From assembly GCA_002479455.1 (NCBI GenBank), contig DLNB01000030.1:1-18449 (forward strand): a stretch of 18,449 bases of DNA. The letters are read 5' to 3'. This DNA comes from Acetothermia bacterium UBA7521. GTDB taxonomy: Bacteria > Bipolaricaulota > Bipolaricaulia > Bipolaricaulales > Bipolaricaulaceae. The notes below the pieces were generated by a model that did not search any database, was not told the DNA's origin, and was given only the letters and a program-made list of their open reading frames with translations. The position numbers and the translations under genes were made by a program. Positions 14,339 through 18,449 of the stretch are shown piece by piece (the stretch's first letter is position 1; each line of letters starts with the position of its first letter).

Positions 14339-15687
14339 GCGGATTCACAGGGCGAGTTCACCTCGTGGGGATTGGGGGGGACGGGATGTCCGCCTTGGCG
14401 CAGCTTTTGCGGGAAGGCGGAGTGACCGTTTCTGGATCGGATATCCGGGACTCCTTACGCACCGCAGGCTTGCGGGCGTGGGCCGACGTACACGTGGGGC
14501 ACCGGGCGGAGAACGTACCGCAGCGCGTGAATGCCATTGTCTACTCGTCCGCCGTCTCGTTTCTGAACCCGGAGATCCGGGCGGCACACGACATCCCCCG
14601 GTGGCCGCGTCTCCCAGCGTTGGGAGAGGTCATCCGCGGACGTGAACTGGTGGCCGTGGTTGGAACTCACGGCAAGACAACCACCGCCAGTTGGGCTGCT
14701 CACCTCGTCACCACGGTCACGGGGGAGGGCGGGTACTACGTGGGAGGGGAGGTACCGGGCTCCCCGTCGGCGAGCCTTGGGAAGGGCAAGACGTTTGTGG
14801 CCGAAGTGGATGAGTCCGACGGTCGGTTTGTCGGTCTCTCTCCCCATGTGGCTGTTCTCACCTCAGTAGACACGGACCACATCGGAACCTACGGTGGGTT
14901 CAACGGGTTGCGGCGGGCGTTCAGCCGGGTTGTTGGTCGTGCGAACCGGCTGGCCGTGTGTGCCGACGATCCGGTCGCCCTCGATGCGGCGCGTTCACGG
15001 CGTATTCCCCTGACCTACGGGTTCTCCCCCAGGGCCGACTTGCGCGCTGTGGGGACGGAGTACCGACGGGAGAAGTCGAGCTTCGAGGTTCTTCTGCATG
15101 GGAAGCGGGCGGGAGAGGTCGAAGTCCCCGGGCCTGGCCCGCACAACGTGCGCAATGCACTGGGCGCGATCGCCGCTGGGGTCCTCATCGGCATCCCGGT
15201 GCACGATCTCCTGCCAGCGCTTCCCACGGCTGCGCGACCTCGTCGACGGCTCGAGGTCCTCGAGGAGAACGGGTACCTCGTGGTGGACGACTACGCTCAC
15301 CATCCGACTGAGGTCGCGGCTGGCCTCGCCGCGCTGCAGTTGGGGTGGCCGGATCGACGGATCGTGGCGATCTTCCAGCCGCACCGCTATTCCCGAACCA
15401 AGACGCTAGCGGGTGCGTTTGGGTCAGTGCTATCTCGCGCCGATCAGGTTGTGGTATCGCGGGTCTATCCGGCATTCGAACGGCCGATTCCTGGGGTCAG
15501 TGGACGGGAGGTGGCGGAGGCGGTCTCCGGTGCCGGGGGGAACGCTGTGTACCGGGACAGCTTAGGCGCAGCGATGGAAGCAGCGGCGGAAACGATCCAG
15601 CCTGGGGACGTGGTGGCGTGTTTCGGCGCGGGGGATATATGGAAGCTGGCGCGGGAGATGGCGCACGGGCTCTCCTACGGATCCTGA
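14335..15687 (+). CDS. murC: UDP-N-acetylmuramate--L-alanine ligase
   Basis: First amino-acid-adding Mur ligase, joining L-Ala to UDP-MurNAc with ATP; 450 residues (E. coli 491), cytoplasmic. Motifs in order: VHLVGIGGDGMSALA (8-22) in the UDP-binding Rossmann domain; P-loop GTHGKTTT (110-117); EVDESDGRF (157-165); SVDTDHIGTYGG (177-188); intact HNxxN as PHNVRN (269-274); DDYAHHPTEV (318-327); QPHRYSRT (348-355); GAGDIW (431-436). The acidic and HH motifs are MurC-specific within the Mur ligases. It overlaps murG by ATGA and runs 49 nt into murB. Confidence 0.97.
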   Translation: MSGFTGRVHLVGIGGDGMSALAQLLREGGVTVSGSDIRDSLRTAGLRAWADVHVGHRAENVPQRVNAIVYSSAVSFLNPEIRAAHDIPRWPRLPALGEVIRGRELVAVVGTHGKTTTASWAAHLVTTVTGEGGYYVGGEVPGSPSASLGKGKTFVAEVDESDGRFVGLSPHVAVLTSVDTDHIGTYGGFNGLRRAFSRVVGRANRLAVCADDPVALDAARSRRIPLTYGFSPRADLRAVGTEYRREKSSFEVLLHGKRAGEVEVPGPGPHNVRNALGAIAAGVLIGIPVHDLLPALPTAARPRRRLEVLEENGYLVVDDYAHHPTEVAAGLAALQLGWPDRRIVAIFQPHRYSRTKTLAGAFGSVLSRADQVVVSRVYPAFERPIPGVSGREVAEAVSGAGGNAVYRDSLGAAMEAAAETIQPGDVVACFGAGDIWKLAREMAHGLSYGS

Positions 15688-16523
15688 GAGGTCTTCCGGG
15701 CGAACTACGGGTGCAGGAACCGCTCGCTCCCCATACCACGTTTCGGATTGGTGGGAGGGCCTTCGCCCTGTACCGGCCGACCACGGAGAGCGCGTTGGCC
15801 GAGGCCGTGGTCCGAGCCCGGACCCACGGATTCCCGTGGCGCATGGTGGGCGGGGGATCCAAACTCCTTGTCCCGGATCGTGGGTTCCCCGGCCTCGTCG
15901 TATCCACCACGGGATTAGGCGCCTGGCACGAGGACGAGGGGGTGTTGTCGGTCGGAGCGGGTGTGTCCTTGGCGCGGGTGGCGCGTTGGGGAGCGTGGAA
16001 GCTTGCTGGGATCCCAGGAACGGTGGGTGGCGCCGTAGCGATGAACGCGGGAACGAAGCACGGAGCGATCGCTGAACAGGTGGCTTGGGTGCAAGCCCTC
16101 CTGCCCACAGGGCGCGTTCACACCTTCTCCCCTGAGGAGTGTGGCTTCACCTATCGGGACTCGGTATTTCGCCGGCTGCGTCTGCCGGTGCTCGCGGTCG
16201 GCCTGCGACCGCAACTGGGGAAAGATCTGGCTCCCCTTCTGGTCGAGCGGGCTCGGAGCCAGCCCCTGGGTGTTCCGTCCGCGGGGTGCGTGTTCCGGAA
16301 TCCCGCGGACGGGCGATCTGCAGGCTGGCTGATTGACCAGTGCGGACTCAAGGGCGCACGCATTGGCGATGCCGTGGTCTCAGAGCGACATGCCAACTTC
16401 ATCTGCAACCTCGGTCGGGCGCGCGCCGTGGATGTCCTGGAGTTGGTCGATCAGGTTCAGCATTGCGTGGTCAGCCGGTTCGGGGTATGGCTCAACCTGG
16501 AGCTTGAGGTCGTGGGGGAGTGA
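15639..16523 (+). CDS. murB: UDP-N-acetylenolpyruvoylglucosamine reductase (type II-like)
   Basis: FAD enzyme that reduces UDP-GlcNAc-enolpyruvate with NADPH to UDP-MurNAc; 294 residues. FAD-binding segments: LAPHTTFRIGGRA (29-41), GGGSKLLV (71-78, usual Asn replaced by Lys75), GIPGTVGGAVAMNAG (124-138). Catalytic positions: Arg173 in TYRDS, Glu288 in GVWLNLELE (aligned with E. coli Glu325) and, at the proton-donor site, PSAGCVFRNP with Cys217 where E. coli has Ser229. SERHANF (248-254) is typical of the shorter type II enzymes. Start ATG 15639 is preceded by GGGGG and gives a fitting N-terminal helix, but forces a 49-nt overlap with murC; GTG 15711 is an in-frame alternative without a good RBS. 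Confidence 0.94.
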   Translation: MEAGAGDGARALLRILRGLPGELRVQEPLAPHTTFRIGGRAFALYRPTTESALAEAVVRARTHGFPWRMVGGGSKLLVPDRGFPGLVVSTTGLGAWHEDEGVLSVGAGVSLARVARWGAWKLAGIPGTVGGAVAMNAGTKHGAIAEQVAWVQALLPTGRVHTFSPEECGFTYRDSVFRRLRLPVLAVGLRPQLGKDLAPLLVERARSQPLGVPSAGCVFRNPADGRSAGWLIDQCGLKGARIGDAVVSERHANFICNLGRARAVDVLELVDQVQHCVVSRFGVWLNLELEVVGE

Positions 16524-17188
16524 TCCGGGCGATACGCCTCGGGTGCGCGTGTTGTTCTCTTCTCATCGTTGTTTACGCGGCGCTTCGCTGGGGCGGATGG
16601 TGGCGCGTGGAGGAGGTGTGGGTCTCCCCGACGCGTTACGTCGTGGCCGAACAGTTGACAGGGATTCTGCTCGGTGCTAATGTACTTCGATTACAAACGG
16701 GGGAAATCGCCGATGGGATTCGGAACGACCCCCGGGTTTTAGAGATGAAGATTCGGGTTCGCCCGTTCTGGAAGCGGGTGGAAGTGGAGATCAAAGAGAG
16801 GGAACCGGCGGTGCAGGTAGGGCTGCGAGGCGGAGCGGCGGTGTGGGTGGATGCCGAGGGGTTCATCCTCGAGCCAGCGACAGCACCTGTCGTGGTGGGG
16901 GCTGCCCGAGCAGGCGAGCGGGTAGCTTCCGAAGCCGTGTACGCTGCTCGCGTTGTGGCTCGCCTGAGCCCCGGGGTGCGGGAGAAGTTCACGACGTTTG
17001 ATATAACCGATCCCACCCATGTCATCGCCAGTGGTGACAGGTCCCCCACCCTTCTGTTGGGGGAGATTGGCCAACTGAGGGACCATCTTGCTATCCTGGA
17101 GGATCTATGGGAGCGATGGAGGCTTGCCGAGTGCGCCGTGGTAGATTTTCGCGTTGGCGACGAGGTGATCCTGAAGCGCAAACGATGA
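16520..17188 (+). CDS. ftsQ: Cell division protein FtsQ/DivIB
   Basis: Bitopic divisome scaffold of 222 residues. A short cytoplasmic start (MIRAIRLG) is followed by one transmembrane segment (about 9-23) and a periplasmic POTRA domain (about 28-96: WWRVEEVWVSP ... LRLQTGEIADGIRNDPRVLEMKIRVRPFWKRVEVEIKERE, cited here as separate pieces) and the FtsQ beta-domain with VWVDAEGFIL (109-118). Sequence is weakly conserved in this family, so the call rests on architecture plus position between murB and ftsA. It starts at GTG 16520 overlapping the murB stop (GTGA); no other early start exists. ddl, often found between murB and ftsQ, is missing. 13 nt separate it from ftsA. Confidence 0.9.
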   Translation: MIRAIRLGCACCSLLIVVYAALRWGGWWRVEEVWVSPTRYVVAEQLTGILLGANVLRLQTGEIADGIRNDPRVLEMKIRVRPFWKRVEVEIKEREPAVQVGLRGGAAVWVDAEGFILEPATAPVVVGAARAGERVASEAVYAARVVARLSPGVREKFTTFDITDPTHVIASGDRSPTLLLGEIGQLRDHLAILEDLWERWRLAECAVVDFRVGDEVILKRKR

Positions 17189-17201
17189 GGGTGGTGGTTC
17201 G

Positions 17202-18437
17202 ATGAGGCGGGAGCGGCTGATGGTGGGGTTGGATGTCGGGACGACCAAGGTGGCCTGTCTGGTGGCCAACGTGGTCGACGAGTACATCGAGGTCATCGGT
17301 CTGGGGACATCTCCCTCACGGGGGTTGGAGAAGGGTGTTGTGGTCGACATCGGGCGCACCATCCAGTCCATCCGCAAAGCGGTGGAGGAAGCGGAGAACA
17401 TGGCCGATGTGCGTATCCAGAACGCCTACGTCGGCATTGCGGGCAAGCACATCCGTTCTCTCAACAACTCGGCGACCGTGTCCATCACCCGGCCCGATCG
17501 GATCATTACCGCGGAGGACGTGCGGCGGGTGGTGGAAGCAGCGCGGACGATGCCCCTCTCTCCGGACGTCGAACTCATTCACGTCATCCCGCGGCAGTAC
17601 ATCGTGGACGGTCAGGAGGGGATCACCGATCCGGTGGGTATGACTGGCACCCGCCTCGAGGTGGACGTGCACATCGTGCTCGGGTCGGTGACCGCGGTCC
17701 ACAACCTCGTGCGGTGCGTGGAGGCCGTAGGTATTGGCATCTCCCAGATCGTGCTCGAGCCGCTGGCCTCGGCGATGGCCGTCCTCTCCTCTGCGGAGAA
17801 GGAGTTGGGGGTGGTGCTCCTCGACTCGGGCGGGGGAACGACCGACATCTCCGTGTTCCGCGGCGGCGACATCTGGTTCTCGAAGACGATCCCCATTGCC
17901 GGGGAGCACATCACGAACGACATCACCGTCGGACTGCAGACTCCAATCGAGGAAGCGGAGCGGATCAAGAAGCAGTACGGAACTTGCCTTGTGGACTCGG
18001 TGGGCGACGACGAGAAGATCGATGTGGCAACGATCGGCGGGGAGAGCACGAAACAGGTGTCGCGGAAGAAACTGGCCAAGGTTATTGAGCCTCGGGTGGA
18101 GGAGATCCTCGATCTGGCGATCCAGGAGGTAGAGGACGCGGGGTACCGCGACCTGATCCCGGCGGGGGTGGTCATCACGGGCGGGACGTCCCAGCTCAAC
18201 GGGATGTCCGAGTACATCGAGCGACGCTACGGACTGCCTTCCCGCGTGGGGAGCCTGCCGCAGGGGATCCACGGTTTGCGCGACATCGTGGAGTCCCCGA
18301 TCTACGCCACCGGGATCGGGCTCCTCAAGTATGCGGTGGAAACCCGGGACTTCGTGCCGTCCAAGCGCTCGCGGGGATCCTCCAAGGGGATGCTGGGGAA
18401 AATGCTGGGGTGGTTCCGCAAGTTCCTGCGGGGGTGA
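17202..18437 (+). CDS. ftsA: Cell division protein FtsA (actin-like FtsZ membrane tether)
   Basis: Actin-fold ATPase that anchors FtsZ to the membrane, 411 residues. ATP-site motifs: phosphate-1 GLDVGTTKVACLVA (9-22), phosphate-2 LLDSGGGTTDISVF (206-219), and adenosine motif VVITGGTSQLNGM (323-335). The 1C subdomain (about 85-165, SITRPDRIITAEDV) that distinguishes FtsA from MreB and DnaK is present. After a Ser/Lys/Arg linker, the last residues GMLGKMLGWFRKFLRG (396-411) form the amphipathic membrane-targeting helix. Start is ATG 17202; ATG 17220 (MVGLDVG) has GGGAG 6 nt upstream and is a credible alternative. ftsZ would be expected next; only 12 bases remain after the stop. Confidence 0.97.
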   Translation: MRRERLMVGLDVGTTKVACLVANVVDEYIEVIGLGTSPSRGLEKGVVVDIGRTIQSIRKAVEEAENMADVRIQNAYVGIAGKHIRSLNNSATVSITRPDRIITAEDVRRVVEAARTMPLSPDVELIHVIPRQYIVDGQEGITDPVGMTGTRLEVDVHIVLGSVTAVHNLVRCVEAVGIGISQIVLEPLASAMAVLSSAEKELGVVLLDSGGGTTDISVFRGGDIWFSKTIPIAGEHITNDITVGLQTPIEEAERIKKQYGTCLVDSVGDDEKIDVATIGGESTKQVSRKKLAKVIEPRVEEILDLAIQEVEDAGYRDLIPAGVVITGGTSQLNGMSEYIERRYGLPSRVGSLPQGIHGLRDIVESPIYATGIGLLKYAVETRDFVPSKRSRGSSKGMLGKMLGWFRKFLRG

Positions 18438-18449
18438 GCGGGGGATGAT

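Noticed and set aside
15345..15638. In-frame extension of murB deep into murC
   Set aside because: No MurB homology upstream of residue 1 as called; sequence is murC read in another frame.
17002..17007. TATAAC in ftsQ as an internal ftsA promoter
   Set aside because: No plausible -35 at 16-18 bp upstream; a single -10-like hexamer is not enough.
18445..18449. ATG after ftsA as the ftsZ start
   Set aside because: Only two bases of sequence follow and the G-run is too close to act as its RBS; it could instead be the RBS of a start beyond the window.

Overview
The window is GC-rich, gene-dense bacterial chromosome with no mobile element, CRISPR array, tRNA or rRNA that I can see, and no stretch over 100 bases without a gene. 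It holds 15 protein-coding genes in two divergent blocks separated at about 4941-4999. An Omp85/BamA-family protein and a Skp/OmpH-like protein point to a diderm (outer-membrane) bacterium. The gene order matches no textbook proteobacterial or Firmicute layout. A deep-branching, GC-rich diderm such as a Bipolaricaulota (OP1/Acetothermia)-type or Thermotogota-related lineage is my low-confidence guess; only a 16S or marker-gene placement could settle it.

Left block (minus strand, read right to left): an MTA/SAH-deaminase-type amidohydrolase, rpsO (S15), pnp (PNPase with two tandem S1 domains instead of one) and an M16 zinc protease that runs off the left edge. rpsO/pnp overlap (GTGA, or a 6-bp gap if the later ATG is used) and pnp/M16 overlap (ATGA). 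rpsO-pnp-M16 is a familiar bacterial neighbourhood for RNA decay and ribosome function.

Right block (plus strand, 5000 to the right edge): yraN and comM (DNA-handling proteins), then bamA and a skp/ompH-like gene (outer-membrane protein assembly), then a stand-alone glutamate formimidoyltransferase, then a partial division/cell-wall (dcw) cluster: murD-ftsW-murG-murC-murB-ftsQ-ftsA. Nearly all junctions overlap or have gaps of 33 nt or less, so most of the 13.4 kb could be one transcript. The exception is a 96-nt leader before ftsW with three potential hairpins, the last of which pairs with the likely Shine-Dalgarno sequence. The Mur enzymes make UDP-MurNAc (MurB), add L-Ala and D-Glu (MurC, MurD) and make lipid II (MurG); FtsW polymerises glycan at the septum, and FtsQ and FtsA are divisome scaffolds. 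mraY, murE, murF, ftsI, ftsL, mraZ, rsmH and ddl are absent here, so the cluster is split or reduced.

Nothing here looks like a wholly new system. The points most worth checking are the duplicated S1 domain of PNPase, a MurD lacking both Asn of the Mur-ligase HNxxN motif, the RBS-sequestering hairpin before ftsW, back-to-back promoters that appear to give leaderless or near-leaderless mRNAs, the MurB Ser-to-Cys change, and the fusion of outer-membrane assembly, folate and dcw genes in one run.
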